Origin: Streptomyces lichenis
GTDB lineage: Bacteria; Actinomycetota; Actinomycetes; Streptomycetales; Streptomycetaceae
Assembly (NCBI RefSeq): GCF_023218175.1
Contig: NZ_JALPTH010000005.1
Coordinates: 124,001-188,000 of the forward strand
Reading direction: 5' to 3'
DNA: 64,000 bases
Below the pieces are notes generated by a model. It saw only the letters and a program-made list of their open reading frames with translations. It did not search any database and was not told the DNA's origin. Positions 1-9,202 of the stretch are shown here, in pieces; position 1 is the stretch's first letter, and each line of letters starts with the position of its first letter. A program made the translations under genes and the position numbers.

Positions 1-2
1 AC

Positions 3-812
3 TCACGAGCGGACTTGACCCCCTTGCAGAGCTTCGTCGCCGACGTGCAGCAGGTCCGGATCGCTCGCAAGTTCACGCTGAAGAGCCTGGGCGTCGCGAC
101 GGGCTACTCGGAGAGCTACGTCTGCAAGGTCGAGAAGGGCGTGCTGATCCCCAGCGACAAGTTCGCGATGGGCTGCGACCGGGCGTTCGGCACCGGCACC
201 CTTTTCACCGGCCAGTTACGGCGTGCGCTCGCCAGCGACCACCCGAGCTGGTTCGCCCCGTACATCCAGCTGGAGCTTCGCGCCGCTGAAATCCTGGACT
301 ACAGCACCATGTTCATCATGGGCATGCTTCAGACCGAGGAGTACGCCCGCGCGACCCTGCGGGCCTATCACCCTCGGGATGGGCAGGCGGTGCTGGAGAG
401 CCGGGTCGCCGGACGGATAAGGCGTTACGAGGTGATGGAGCGGCCCTCGCCGCCCCTGCTGTGGGTCGTGCTGCATGAGGCATGCCTGCACACGCAGGTG
501 GGCGGACGGGAGGTGATGGCCGCGCAGTTGGAGCGGCTGGTGGCGGAGGCGGCGGGGCCCCATGTCACGCTCCAGGTACTGCCGTTCGCGGCAGGATCAC
601 CGGTCACCGGAGCGCCGTTCACCGTGCTGACCTTCAAGGACGGCCCCTCCGTGGTGCAGTCCGAGGGCGGACCGCTGGGAGGGCGACTCAGCGAAGACCC
701 GAAAACCGTTGCGAATGCCCATCAGGTTTACCATCGACTACGGGCCGACGCCCTGTCCCCTGATGCTTCCGTTGCACGCATCAAGTCGATGCTCAAGGAG
801 TACACAGAATGA
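3..812 (+). CDS. XRE-family regulator, Scr1-like (HTH + DUF5753), 5' end probably outside window
   Basis: The frame is open to the left edge. The first in-window start is a TTG at 15 giving 265 aa, but family members usually carry 10-20 more residues before the helix-turn-helix, so the gene is probably 5'-partial. Counting from the TTG, residues 19-42 form the HTH (FTLKSLGVATGYSESYVCKV) and about 80-255 match the DUF5753 ligand/partner domain. The stop overlaps the start of the DUF397 gene (ATGA), the usual Scr1/Scr2 arrangement, which is described in S. coelicolor as a toxin-antitoxin-like pair affecting antibiotic production. A TTA codon lies at 216-218 in frame, so translation may depend on bldA. 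Confidence 0.88.
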   Translation, partial: SRADLTPLQSFVADVQQVRIARKFTLKSLGVATGYSESYVCKVEKGVLIPSDKFAMGCDRAFGTGTLFTGQLRRALASDHPSWFAPYIQLELRAAEILDYSTMFIMGMLQTEEYARATLRAYHPRDGQAVLESRVAGRIRRYEVMERPSPPLLWVVLHEACLHTQVGGREVMAAQLERLVAEAAGPHVTLQVLPFAAGSPVTGAPFTVLTFKDGPSVVQSEGGPLGGRLSEDPKTVANAHQVYHRLRADALSPDASVARIKSMLKEYTE

Positions 813-1186
813 CCGACAACGCCGGTACGCCGCAGGTCACCGGGTGGGTCTCGTCCTCGTACAGCGAGCCTAACGGCGGCCAGTGCGTCCAGTGGGCCCC
901 CGGATTCGCGGCCGAGCACGGCACTGTCCCCATCCGGGACAGCAAGGCCCCGGACGGGCCCGCGCTGATGGTGAGCCCGCAGGCCTGGACGCAGGTCACC
1001 GGGTGGGTCTCGTCCTCGTACAGCGGGCCGGAAGGCGGCCAGTGCGTTCAGTGGGCCCCCGGGTACGCGGCCGAGCACGGCACCGTCCCGGTCCGGGACA
1101 GCAAGACGCCTGAGGGCCCTGCCCTGATGGTGAGCCCGCAGGCGTGGGCCGGGCTGATCGGGTTCGCCCGTCGCAGCGCGGTCTGA
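809..1186 (+). CDS. Duplicated DUF397-domain protein (Scr2-like)
   Basis: A 125-aa protein made of two nearly identical DUF397 units, residues about 8-60 and 61-113. Each has W-x-S-S-Y-S, GGQCVQWAPG, RDSK and PALMVSPQAW. A normal DUF397 protein is 60-80 aa with one unit. The start overlaps the stop of the upstream XRE gene by four bases, so the two are translationally coupled. DUF397 proteins are proposed partners of the DUF5753 regulator; no enzymatic role is known. A strong hairpin follows the stop. Confidence 0.88.
   Translation: MTDNAGTPQVTGWVSSSYSEPNGGQCVQWAPGFAAEHGTVPIRDSKAPDGPALMVSPQAWTQVTGWVSSSYSGPEGGQCVQWAPGYAAEHGTVPVRDSKTPEGPALMVSPQAWAGLIGFARRSAV
832..1149 (+). repeat. Tandem 159-bp direct duplication inside the DUF397 gene
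   Basis: Unit 1 is 832-990 and unit 2 is 991-1149. Both begin GCAGGTCACCGGGTGGGTCT and stay in frame (53 codons each), with only scattered differences. This looks like a recent in-frame tandem duplication. Confidence 0.85.
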
Positions 1187-1201
1187 GTCAGTAGGCAGGA
1201 G

Positions 1202-1234
1202 GCCCCGCCACCCGGCCGGTCCGGGTGGCGGGGC
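1202..1234. terminator. Hairpin terminator between convergent DUF397 and SDR genes
   Basis: Perfect 14-bp inverted repeat, GCCCCGCCACCCGG (1202-1215) and CCGGGTGGCGGGGC (1221-1234), with a 5-nt loop. It sits between two convergent stops, so it can serve both strands. Confidence 0.75.
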
Positions 1235-1254
1235 TCCGTCGTCCTGCACTTCGC

Positions 1255-2049
1255 CTACGCGGTGGTGGCGATGCCGCCGTCGACGGGGATCACGGTGCCT
1301 GTCAGGTAGGCGCCTGCCCGGCTGGCGAGGAACACGGCAACACCCGCCATGTCGTCGTCGCGGCCGATCCGGCGTAGAGGGGCCGATGCCGCGATGGCCT
1401 CGCCGAGCTTGTCGAGGGTCGCAGCCATCATCGCCGACGGGAACGGTCCCGGCGCCACGGCGTTCACGGTGACGTGCTGCGGTCCCAGCTCCTTGGCGAG
1501 CACCCTGGTGAGTTGATGCAGTGCGGCCTTGCTGCTGGAGTACGAGTAGTTGGGCCGCTGGGGGATGTGGATGGCGGCGATGCTGCCGATGTTGATGATC
1601 CGCGCGGGATCGTCGGCGGTGCCCGCCCCGCGAAGTGCCGGCAGCAGCGCCTGAACCAGCCAGAACGGCGACTTCAGATTGAGGTCGACGACAGTGTCCC
1701 AGGCCGCGTCCGGGAACGTCTCCAGCGGCTCGTCCCACATGGCGCCCGCGTTGTTGACGAGGATGTCGAGACGCTCCGAGTCGGCGGTGACGAGGTCGGA
1801 CAGTCGCCGACACTCCTCGTGGCGGGACAGGTCGGCGGGGATGGCCCGCACCTCACCGAACCTGGACAGCTGTTCCTGCGCCTGAGCGCACGCTTCCGCG
1901 CTGCGTGAGCTGATGACCACGCGGGCGCCTGCCTGGAGAAGGCCACGCGCGATCATCATTCCGATGCCTCGTGTGCCACCGGTGACGAGAGCGCGCTTTC
2001 CGCGCAGATCGAAAAGTCCTGCATGCGTTGTGAATTGTTTGTCCACCAC
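1255..2049 (-). CDS. SDR-family NAD(P)-dependent oxidoreductase
   Basis: 264 aa, a classical short-chain dehydrogenase. The Rossmann motif TGGTRGIG is at about 23-30, NNAG at 99-102, the catalytic Ser at 156 and Y170-SSS-K174 as the catalytic pair. The C-terminal LTGTVIPVDGG is typical. The GTG start at 2049 is chosen because GGAAAG lies about 8 nt upstream. The substrate cannot be told from sequence; it resembles gluconate 5-dehydrogenase/3-oxoacyl-ACP reductase-like SDRs. It stands alone, convergent with the DUF397 gene. Confidence 0.9.
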   Translation of the reverse strand: MVDKQFTTHAGLFDLRGKRALVTGGTRGIGMMIARGLLQAGARVVISSRSAEACAQAQEQLSRFGEVRAIPADLSRHEECRRLSDLVTADSERLDILVNNAGAMWDEPLETFPDAAWDTVVDLNLKSPFWLVQALLPALRGAGTADDPARIINIGSIAAIHIPQRPNYSYSSSKAALHQLTRVLAKELGPQHVTVNAVAPGPFPSAMMAATLDKLGEAIAASAPLRRIGRDDDMAGVAVFLASRAGAYLTGTVIPVDGGIATTA

Positions 2050-2239
2050 TTGCCGTCTTTCCAGTCGGTCGTGCGGGAGGATGCGTCGACGCGTTGGGTA
2101 TTCCGTTCGGCTGTCTCCACGCTATGACCCTGGAGTGCGCTCCAAGCAAGCGGATCGGGGGGCCCGTCACTCGGCGCCCAGGCCGCCCGGGTAAGGCCCG
2201 ACCAGGGTGGCGGGGGCCTCTCGTATGCGTCGGGCGTGC

Positions 2240-3802
2240 TTAGATCCAGCGCAGTTCCCACAGCCGCCAGATGCCGGTGCCGTCGGAGAGGTACTGGGCG
2301 CCGGTGACGTCCTCCGTGCTGAGTACGTACTCCTTGTTCTGCCAGAGCGGCAGCAGCGGTACGTCCTTGGCCACCTCGCGCTGGAGGGCTCCGAAGTCCC
2401 GTACGGACTTGGCCCGGTCGCCGTACTGCTGGGTGGCGGCGATCAGGCGGTCCACCTGCTTGCTGGCGTAGCCGTTGCGCAGGGTGCTGCCCCGGCCGAC
2501 CAGCGGCTGGGCGAAGCTGTCCGGGTCGGGGAAGTCCGCGAGCCAGCCGAGGCCGTACATGTCGTACGCCCCGTCCGCGTAACCCCGTTGGAAGTCCTGC
2601 CAGTCGGCCGTGACGACGTCGAGCTCGAACAGCCCGCCGTTCTCCAGCTGGCGGCGCAGTTCGACGGCCTCCTCGGCGTAGGCGGCGCCGCTGCGGTGGC
2701 CGTAGGTGAGCCGCACAGGGGTCGGGATCCCGGCGTCCCGCAGCAGTTGCGCCGCGCGCTCGGCGGAGGGGGCCGGATACTCGTCGTGGAAGGCGTTGTT
2801 GTGGCCGAGGACACCGCGCGGGATCACCGAGTAGAGCGGTTCGACGGTGGAGTGGTACGGCCCGGCGGCGATCCGTGAGCGGTCGAGCAGCGCGGCGACG
2901 GCGCGGCGTACGGCCCGGTCGGCGGCGGGTGAGCCCTTGCGGAGGCTGAAGACGAGGTTGCGGGTCTCGGCGCTGCCCGCCTGGGTGATCGTGGCGCCGT
3001 CCTCGGCCCCGTCCTCCAGCGCGGCCAGCTCCTGGGGCGGGAGCTGGCGGTGGGCCACGTCGACCCGGCGCTCCTTCCAGGCGGCGGCCAGCGCGGCGGA
3101 CTCCTTGAAGTAGCGGATCTCGACCGGGCCGCCGGGGCGTGAAACGGCGCCCTGATAGCGCGGGTTGGGCTCCAGCCGGGCGCGCTTGCCGGGCTCGTAC
3201 TCGGTGAGGAGGTAGGGGCCCGAGCCGTTGATGCCGGCGCTCTTGCGCAGCGCCTTCGCGGGGTAGCTGCCGCGCTCCACGATGGCCCCGGCGCCGGTGG
3301 CCAGCTTGTGCGGGAAGGTGGCGTCCCGGGCGGCGAGGTGGAAGGTCACCTCCGGCCCGGCGGCGTCGACCGTGCGGAGTGAGGCGAAGATCGGTGCCGG
3401 GCCGACATCGGAGGCGATGGCCCGCAGCCGGTCGAAGGAGTGCTTGACGTCGGCGCCGGTGACGGGGCGGCCGTCGGCGAAGGTGAGGCCGTCACGTAAC
3501 CGGCAGCGGTAGGTCCGAAGCCCCGTATCGGTGAACGCGCAGCGCTTGGCCGCGTCCGGGACGGGGAGCGTGGAGCCGGAGGTGAAGGTCAGCAGGGACT
3601 GGTAGACGTTGCCGAACAGCGCCCAGGAGCCCGCGTCATAGGCGCCCGCCGGGTCGAGGGAGGAGACCTCGTCGGTGGTGCCGACGGTGATCGGTCCGCT
3701 CCGCGTCGCGTCCTGCGGCCAGAGCTGCCAGGTGGCCGCCACCACCCCGCCGGCCACCAGGGCGCCGCAGACGAGCAGGGTTCCGAGCCGCACCGATCGC
3801 AT
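2240..3802 (-). CDS. ABC transporter substrate-binding protein, family 5 (peptide/nickel type)
   Basis: 520 aa, an extracytoplasmic SBP_bac_5 protein. An N-terminal hydrophobic segment (about 7-28) serves as signal or anchor; the Cys in LLVCG is not in a good lipobox, so lipidation is doubtful. Family signatures are EVSSLDPAGAYD, LRDGLTFADGRPVTGADVKHSFDR, GSGPYLL, and GLGWLADFPDPDSF near the C-terminus. No permease or ATPase genes are adjacent, so it is an orphan binding protein that probably uses a transporter encoded elsewhere. The ligand is unknown. Confidence 0.9.
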   Translation of the reverse strand: MRSVRLGTLLVCGALVAGGVVAATWQLWPQDATRSGPITVGTTDEVSSLDPAGAYDAGSWALFGNVYQSLLTFTSGSTLPVPDAAKRCAFTDTGLRTYRCRLRDGLTFADGRPVTGADVKHSFDRLRAIASDVGPAPIFASLRTVDAAGPEVTFHLAARDATFPHKLATGAGAIVERGSYPAKALRKSAGINGSGPYLLTEYEPGKRARLEPNPRYQGAVSRPGGPVEIRYFKESAALAAAWKERRVDVAHRQLPPQELAALEDGAEDGATITQAGSAETRNLVFSLRKGSPAADRAVRRAVAALLDRSRIAAGPYHSTVEPLYSVIPRGVLGHNNAFHDEYPAPSAERAAQLLRDAGIPTPVRLTYGHRSGAAYAEEAVELRRQLENGGLFELDVVTADWQDFQRGYADGAYDMYGLGWLADFPDPDSFAQPLVGRGSTLRNGYASKQVDRLIAATQQYGDRAKSVRDFGALQREVAKDVPLLPLWQNKEYVLSTEDVTGAQYLSDGTGIWRLWELRWI

Positions 3803-3906
3803 CGCCGTGTCCCCTTCACGCCCGCCCCCGCCGCGACGCGATCAGCCAATCACAGCGGTTGCGATAGTGGAAGGGTCAACTTCGTTGCCGTACACCGGTG
3901 TAGATT

Positions 3907-4200
3907 TCACGCCGCCGTGTCGTAGGCGGTGCGATCGTCCGGGCCGCCCGGCTCCGGCTCGGCCGACTCACTGTCGGTGCCGCCGGCCCGTACCGCCCGC
4001 TTCTCGGCGACCCGTAACGGGGCCCAGAGCAGCAGGGCGGCGGGCGTGGCCCACCAGGGCACCAGCCACGTACTCCGCCACCAGGCGGGGTCGGGGGCGA
4101 TACTCGCCTCCACCGCCCCGGTGGCCATGGCGATCGCGAGCGACCAGCAGACCAGCCGACCGGTGCAGCGGGTGGCGGCCACCCAGAGACGCGTACGCAT
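3907..4200 (-). CDS. Small membrane protein, unknown function
   Basis: 97 aa when started at the ATG at 4200, which has a GGGGGGAACG Shine-Dalgarno directly upstream; the longer frame to 4293 lacks such support. Two hydrophobic segments are visible (LVCWSLAIAMATGAV and TPAALLLWAPL), with a basic stretch between TM2 and an acidic hydrophilic tail. It follows the binding-protein gene's divergent flank and reads away from the Rhs gene. No family recognised. Confidence 0.6.
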   Translation of the reverse strand: MRTRLWVAATRCTGRLVCWSLAIAMATGAVEASIAPDPAWWRSTWLVPWWATPAALLLWAPLRVAEKRAVRAGGTDSESAEPEPGGPDDRTAYDTAA

Positions 4201-4694
4201 CGTTCCCCCCGAGAAAGGTGCGGTTTGTGTGCGCCAAGTGAACGTCTTCTGGCTGGTCCTGATCGCCGCGAGGGCGGCCTCCCGGACATTCACGAAGGCG
4301 GAACGAACAGGCTGTAAACGGGCAATTCAACCCACCAAAGGGCACGAATCCGCCCACTCCACCAAGCAGTCGCCGCCCGGACGAAGACTGGAACAGATCG
4401 CAAATACTGCCGCCCGGCAGCAGTTCAGCCGTACACCTGTCGATCGCGCCATTCTAAGTGCCCGACCGTCCTCCGGGGCGCGGGAAGACCCGGCACATCA
4501 GAGGCAGAAAGATAACTTATGACCCTTTTGGGACGCCTTGGCCGCCCCAACCCGGGCCTATACGGCGGGGCTGATTCCGCACCGCATATGTTCGGGGATC
4601 ACGGGCAGTCAAGCCGCCCCCGTGGAGGTCCCGTGACACCTTGTGGGTGCCCGGTGACCGCTGGGGTTACTGAGGCGCATCTTCCTGGGGGGAA
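4201..4694. other. Intergenic region upstream of the Rhs gene
   Basis: About 490 bp, noticeably less GC-rich than its neighbours, between divergent genes. It must hold the promoters for both. An A/T-rich patch near 4508-4525 (AAAGATAACTTATGACC) is the best candidate promoter area, but I cannot assign clean -35/-10 boxes. No ORF is supported. Confidence 0.4.
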
Positions 4695-7600
4695 ATGATG
4701 CATCCGCGTGCTTCGGGCACGTCTCCTCGACGTGCCCGCGGAACCGCCCGCACCTCTCGTACCGTCCGCTACGGCCTGACCGCCGCGATCACCGCCGTAT
4801 CGCTGGTGGTGGCCGGGGCCCCGGCATACGCGGCTCCGGGGCCGGACCCGGAGCTGCCGGAGGCGACGACACCGTGGACGACACCGGGCAAGCCGGTGAC
4901 CGCGCCGGCGGTGCCGTCCGGGACGACCACGGCACCCGCCTCCGAGCCGGAGGCGGAGCGCTCCGCCGAGGTGGCCGCCTGGCGGGCGGCCGAGCGGGCC
5001 CGCGCCACCGGCACCGCCGCATCCGCCGCGCCCACCGCCCGGTCCGCGGCCAAGGCCGCCACCACCGACTACGTACCGGAGGGTCAGGGGCAGGTGCCCT
5101 GGCACCAGTTCTCCGACACCCGGCTGAGTGACGCGCTGGTGGCGCGGGTGAACCTGTCGAACGGCAACCTGATGCTGGCGGCCACCGACTTCGACATCGC
5201 GGGCGTCGGGCAGAAGCTCCAGCTCACCCGGACGTACAACTCCCTGGACGCCCCCTGGGGCAAGGTGTCCCAGCGGTGGTGGCAGGGCTGGGAGCGCTAT
5301 CTGCTGGTGGACACGGACGAGGTGGTGCTCTTCGACGCCACCGGGGACGCGGTCCGGTTCGCCAAGAAGGCCGACGGCACCTTCACCACCCCGGCCGGCT
5401 ACTCCAAGGACCTGAAGAAGAACGCGGACGGCACCTACACCCTCACCACCCGCTCGTCCGGGTCCAAGGACACCTACGACACCCACGGCACCCTGACCAA
5501 GGTCACGGACAAGAACAACGGCACCATCACCGTCGACCAGCATGACGAGGGCAGCGAGCACAAGGGCTTCAAGCTCACCGAGACCCGCTCCGGCCGCTGG
5601 ATCGACCTGGTCAAGACGTACGCCAACCAGTGGCAGGCCAAGGACCACACCGGCCGGACCGCCGTCTTCGATCTGAACTCCTCCGGCGACCTCGCCAAGA
5701 GCACCGACACCGCAGGCAAGGCGACGACCTATGAGTACGACTCCTCGCGCCGGCTGACGAAGGTGACCACGCCCGAGGGCCGGGCCACCGCCTTCACCTA
5801 CGACGCCCAGAACCGGGTCCGCTCGCTCCAGCGCCTCACCGGTGCCGGTACCGGGCCGACCTGGACCTACGCGTACTCCGGTTCGACCCCGTCGGCGGCG
5901 GGCACCACCACGGCCACCGACCCGGACGGTGACAAGACCGTCCACATCCACAACGCCGACGGCGAGATCACCAAGGTCACCGACCCGCTGAACCACAGCC
6001 GCCACCGCACCTACACCAACCGTCAGGTGCAGACCGCCACCGACGCCATGGGCACCGGCAGCGGCGGCACCGGCGGCAATGTCACCACCTACGGCTGGGA
6101 CAGCCGCAACAACCCCACGTCCGCCAAGCTGCCCACCGGCGCCAACGCCACCGCCCAGTACCAGACCATCGCCGGTACCGATCTGCCCTCCGACATGAGC
6201 AACGCCGACGGGCAGAAGGAGAAGTACACCTACGACGCGGCCGGGAACACGCTGTCGGTGGCCACCACCGGCGCCGAGGGCGGTGAGCGCTCCTACACCT
6301 ACAACAAGGCGAACCCGACCTGCGGCGGGTTCGAGGGCCAGCGCTGCACCGCCAAGGACCCCAACGGCAAGACCACGTCCTTCCAGTACGACGCCAAGGG
6401 CAACCTGACCAAGGTCACCCCGCCCACCCCGCTCGGGGTCACCACCTACACCTATGACGCGCTCGGCCGGCTGGAGACCGCCATCGACGGCCGCGGCATC
6501 AAGAGCGTGTACGACTACGACAACCGGGACCGCGTCGTCTCGGTGTCCTCCACCACCCAGACCGTCACCTACGCCTATGACGCCGACGGCAACACCGTCT
6601 CCCGCAAGGACGCCTCGGGCACGACCGGTTGGGCCTTCGACGCGCTGAACCGCGAGTCCACCCGCACCCTGCAGAACGGTGTGCAGACCGTCCTCGCGTA
6701 CACGCCGGGCGGTGACGTCGACTGGTACACCGACGCCAACGGCAAGACCGACTACACCTGGGACGCCGCCGGGCGCCTGGACCACCTCACCGACCCGGGC
6801 GGCAAGAAGACCGACTTCGACTACGACAACAACGACAAGCGCACCAAGACGACGTACCCGGGCGGCACCACTCAGACCGTCACCCTGGACGCCTCCGGCC
6901 GCCCCGAGGCCGTGAAGGCCGTCGCCGGCTCGGCCACCCTGGTCGACCTCGCCTACACCTACAAGTACGGCACCGACGGCAAAAGCGACGGCACCAAGAT
7001 CCGCACCCGCACCGACAAGGCGGTCCAGACCACCACCACGTACGTCTACGACAGCCAGGGCCGCCTGCACGACGTCCAGCCGGTCAAGCCCGGCCAGCCG
7101 ACCACCTTCACGAAGTTCTGCTACGACAAGGCCGGCAACCTCACCGACAGCGGCGGCGCCTGCCTCCCCTCCGCCGGCTACGCCTACAACGACGCCTCCC
7201 AGCTGATCTCGCGGAACGGCTCCACCACCGGCTGGTCCTACGACAAGTCCGGCAACGAGACCGCGGGCGCGCCGCAGGACGGCACCGCCCGTACCGGTGA
7301 GGCCTGGACCGACCACAGCCAGCTCAAGGCCATCACCACCGACGGCACCACCCGCGACGGCGTGCACGCCGGGACCGACAACGACGAGCGCACCAAGCTC
7401 GGCACCACCTGGTTCCACACCACGGCCCTCGGCCTGACCGGAACCACCACCGCCGGGACCGACACCGGATTCATCCGCGAACCGGCGGGCACCCTCAACT
7501 CCATGCGGACCGGGGGGAAGTCCCACTACTACCTGACCGACGCCACCGGCAACGTCCTCGGCCTGGTCGACGACACCGGCAAGCGCACCCACACCTACTC

Positions 7601-8001
7601 GTACACCGCCTACGGCCGCCCCGGCACCACCACCGAGACGGTCCCCCAGCCCTACCGCTACGCCGGCGCCTACCTCGACCCCACCGGTCTCTACAAGATG
7701 GGCGCCCGCTACTACGACCCCACCCTCGGCCGCTTCACCCAGCCCGACCCCTCAGGCCAGGAGACCAACCCGTACCTGTACGCGGGGGGGCGACCCGGTC
7801 AACAACACGGACCTGACCGGATTGCACAGATGTCCGTCCTGGCTCGATAGCCCATGCGACTGGCTGGAAGAAAACACGAAAGACGAATCCGACTTCACCA
7901 TCATTGCCGGTACTACCACTATCGGCGGCATAGGCGGACCAGTAGGTGCCGCCGGCGGGTTTGCCCTCGGAGTGGGATTCACAGTAGGGCGCAATTTCTA
8001 G
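4695..8001 (+). pseudogene. Secreted Rhs/YD-repeat polymorphic toxin, frameshifted at the tip (intact product would be about 1,101 aa)
   Basis: As read, the ORF ends at 7850 (1,051 aa). It has a Sec signal peptide (cleavage near AYA-APG, residue 46), an N-terminal linker, then many YD repeats (YTYDA.GN, YEYDSSRRLT) and the Rhs core end (RYAGAYLDPTGLYKMGARYYD, LGRFTQPDP). Just after PYLYAGG a run of seven G (7784-7790) shifts the frame. Removing one G restores DPVNNTDLTG and continues to a stop at 7999-8001, adding about 70 residues. This tip has lower GC and ends in a glycine-rich hydrophobic stretch (IGGIGGPVGAAGGFALGVGF), suggestive of a membrane-active toxin. Starts at ATG 4695 after GGGGGG. 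Called broken, but sequencing error or programmed/phase-variable slippage are possible. Confidence 0.8.
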
Positions 8002-8129
8002 GAGTTGCCACACACGTCGACTATTAGCCCGATCGACAACTCGAATTTGCGCAAAAAATTCGAGATCTGACCCCACACCAGCGGAAGGCGATAAAAATCG
8101 ACTCCCGCTGGCAGTCAGGAAGGAAACAA

Positions 8130-8495
8130 GTGAGCCAGGAAGCACACGCAGGATCACCTGGGCGACTTACTGCCGGACTCGCGTGCGCGCTAGTACTTCT
8201 CTGCGGCTCTCTAGCATTGGCTGCAATAACGCAAAGAGTGAGTTACTGGCTAGTGACAGGCCTGCTCCTTGCTTTCTGCACCTTGCTCTACATGGCTAAA
8301 TCGACCCCGCACGGAAGCGCTATAAAGGCGGTCAAGATAAATTCCGCACGGGAAATCCACTTCATGATGGCAGCCATCCCCAGTGGCACCTTGCTGGGCG
8401 GCGCTTTCCTCTGGAGAGGCGACCGTGGTCTTGCGGAAGTCATATGGGGCGCCATGATCGTAGCGGCTATCCGGCTATACATATCCACCGAATAG
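8130..8495 (+). CDS. Small multi-pass membrane protein, candidate Rhs immunity protein
   Basis: 121 aa from a GTG with a strong AGGAAGGAA Shine-Dalgarno. Three to four hydrophobic segments: LACALVLLCGSLALAAI, YWLVTGLLLAFCTLLYMA, AAIPSGTLLGGAFLW and VIWGAMIVAAIRLYI. Its position immediately downstream of the Rhs tip, on the same strand and with the same lowered GC, is where a cognate immunity protein normally lies. A membrane immunity protein would fit the glycine-rich hydrophobic tip. The function is inferred from position only; no family recognised. Confidence 0.6.
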   Translation: MSQEAHAGSPGRLTAGLACALVLLCGSLALAAITQRVSYWLVTGLLLAFCTLLYMAKSTPHGSAIKAVKINSAREIHFMMAAIPSGTLLGGAFLWRGDRGLAEVIWGAMIVAAIRLYISTE

Positions 8496-8563
8496 CCGAA
8501 TCGCCAGTCACCTCCGCGGTGCTCAGGAGGACCGCAGCCAGGCCAAACCGGAGCCAAGGCGAC

Positions 8564-8680
8564 GAACTGTGCGCCGCACCCCCGCGCAGAACAGGGGGTG
8601 CGGCGTCAGTCATGGCGGTGCCTCAGCCGATACGGCCCCCGTCCCGCTCACGTGCACGCGCAGGTCGCCCGGGCAGAGGG
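8564..8680 (-). repeat. Remnant copy of the phzF 3' end and terminator (repeat copy A)
   Basis: This 117-bp stretch aligns along its full length with 9203-9319, which is the real phzF 3' end plus its downstream hairpin. Copy A includes the last about 17 codons but lacks one base (GATACGGCC versus GATGCGGGCC), so the terminal reading frame is broken. It marks an old recombination junction downstream of the Rhs tip module. Confidence 0.75.
8573..8604. terminator. Hairpin terminator after the Rhs-associated membrane protein
   Basis: Perfect 11-bp inverted repeat, GCCGCACCCCC (8573-8583) and GGGGGTGCGGC (8594-8604), with a 10-nt loop. It lies inside the duplicated phzF-flank repeat, so it looks like a copied version of the terminator beside phzF. 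Confidence 0.65.
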
Positions 8681-8707
8681 CTTGCTGCCTGGCAAGATCG
8701 GACAGAT

Positions 8708-8839
8708 ATGACCTCCGCAGGATACGCCGTCGCCATCGCGTTCCTTATAGCCGGAACCCTGACACTCAGTACACCAGACATATGGTGGAAGGTAAGACTG
8801 CCAAAGCGTCCTAACCGGAGACCTTCGAGGAACGAGTGA
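8708..8839 (+). CDS. Putative 43-aa single-span membrane peptide
   Basis: ATG at 8708. Residues about 4-22 are hydrophobic (GYAVAIAFLIAGTLTL), followed by a basic tail (KVRLPKRPNRRPSRNE). The Shine-Dalgarno is weak. It lies between the two phzF-end repeats in the segment that may be a displaced Rhs module. Unknown function; coding status uncertain. Confidence 0.35.
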   Translation: MTSAGYAVAIAFLIAGTLTLSTPDIWWKVRLPKRPNRRPSRNE

Positions 8840-8901
8840 GTATGTGCGGAGCGATTGCCACCGTAATCGCCGCCGGAATTCTGGTCGCCCGAATTCCCTG
8901 A
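8836..8901 (+). CDS. Putative 21-aa hydrophobic peptide
   Basis: GTG at 8836 overlaps the stop of the preceding 43-aa ORF (GTGA) and has GAGGAAC just upstream. The peptide MSMCGAIATVIAAGILVARIP is one short hydrophobic span with a Cys and an Arg. The overlap and ribosome-binding site suggest translation, but it is too short to judge by composition. Confidence 0.25.
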   Translation: MSMCGAIATVIAAGILVARIP

Positions 8902-8984
8902 CACGGAAACCGACCCGTACCTCGGTTGCTGCCTATGTGGCCTGGCGGCAGGGCTCGAGCCTGCGCTAGGAGGTATGTTCCACA

Positions 8985-9173
8985 GTGGGCGCCCAACAAA
9001 GGCAATTGATGCTGAGCACTACGGCAGCAGGCTTCACAGCCGCCGGCAGTGGCACACTGGCCCTCTTCCCTCACGGCACCGAGGTCCAGTATTGGCTACT
9101 GCTCACGGTCTTCCTCGGTGTCGCAGCCGTCTGCCTGGTGGGAGCAATCGCTCTGTTGCGCGGCAAGGGCTGA
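8985..9173 (+). CDS. Small two-span membrane protein
   Basis: 62 aa from a GTG at 8985 with an excellent AGGAGG at 8968-8973. The hydrophobic segments are LSTTAAGFTAAGSGTLALF and YWLLLTVFLGVAAVCLVGAIALL. Unknown family. It may be an orphan immunity-like gene left from an older Rhs tip module, because it sits between the duplicated phzF ends. Confidence 0.55.
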   Translation: MGAQQRQLMLSTTAAGFTAAGSGTLALFPHGTEVQYWLLLTVFLGVAAVCLVGAIALLRGKG

Positions 9174-9202
9174 CTGACTGGGTGGGAGCAAGAACTCGTT
9201 CG

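Noticed and set aside
4599..7592. 997-aa open frame on the minus strand opposite the Rhs gene
   Set aside because: It is the antisense shadow of a high-GC coding sequence: composition is Gly/Val/Arg-rich, with no domain and no ribosome-binding site. The plus-strand frame has clear Rhs repeats.
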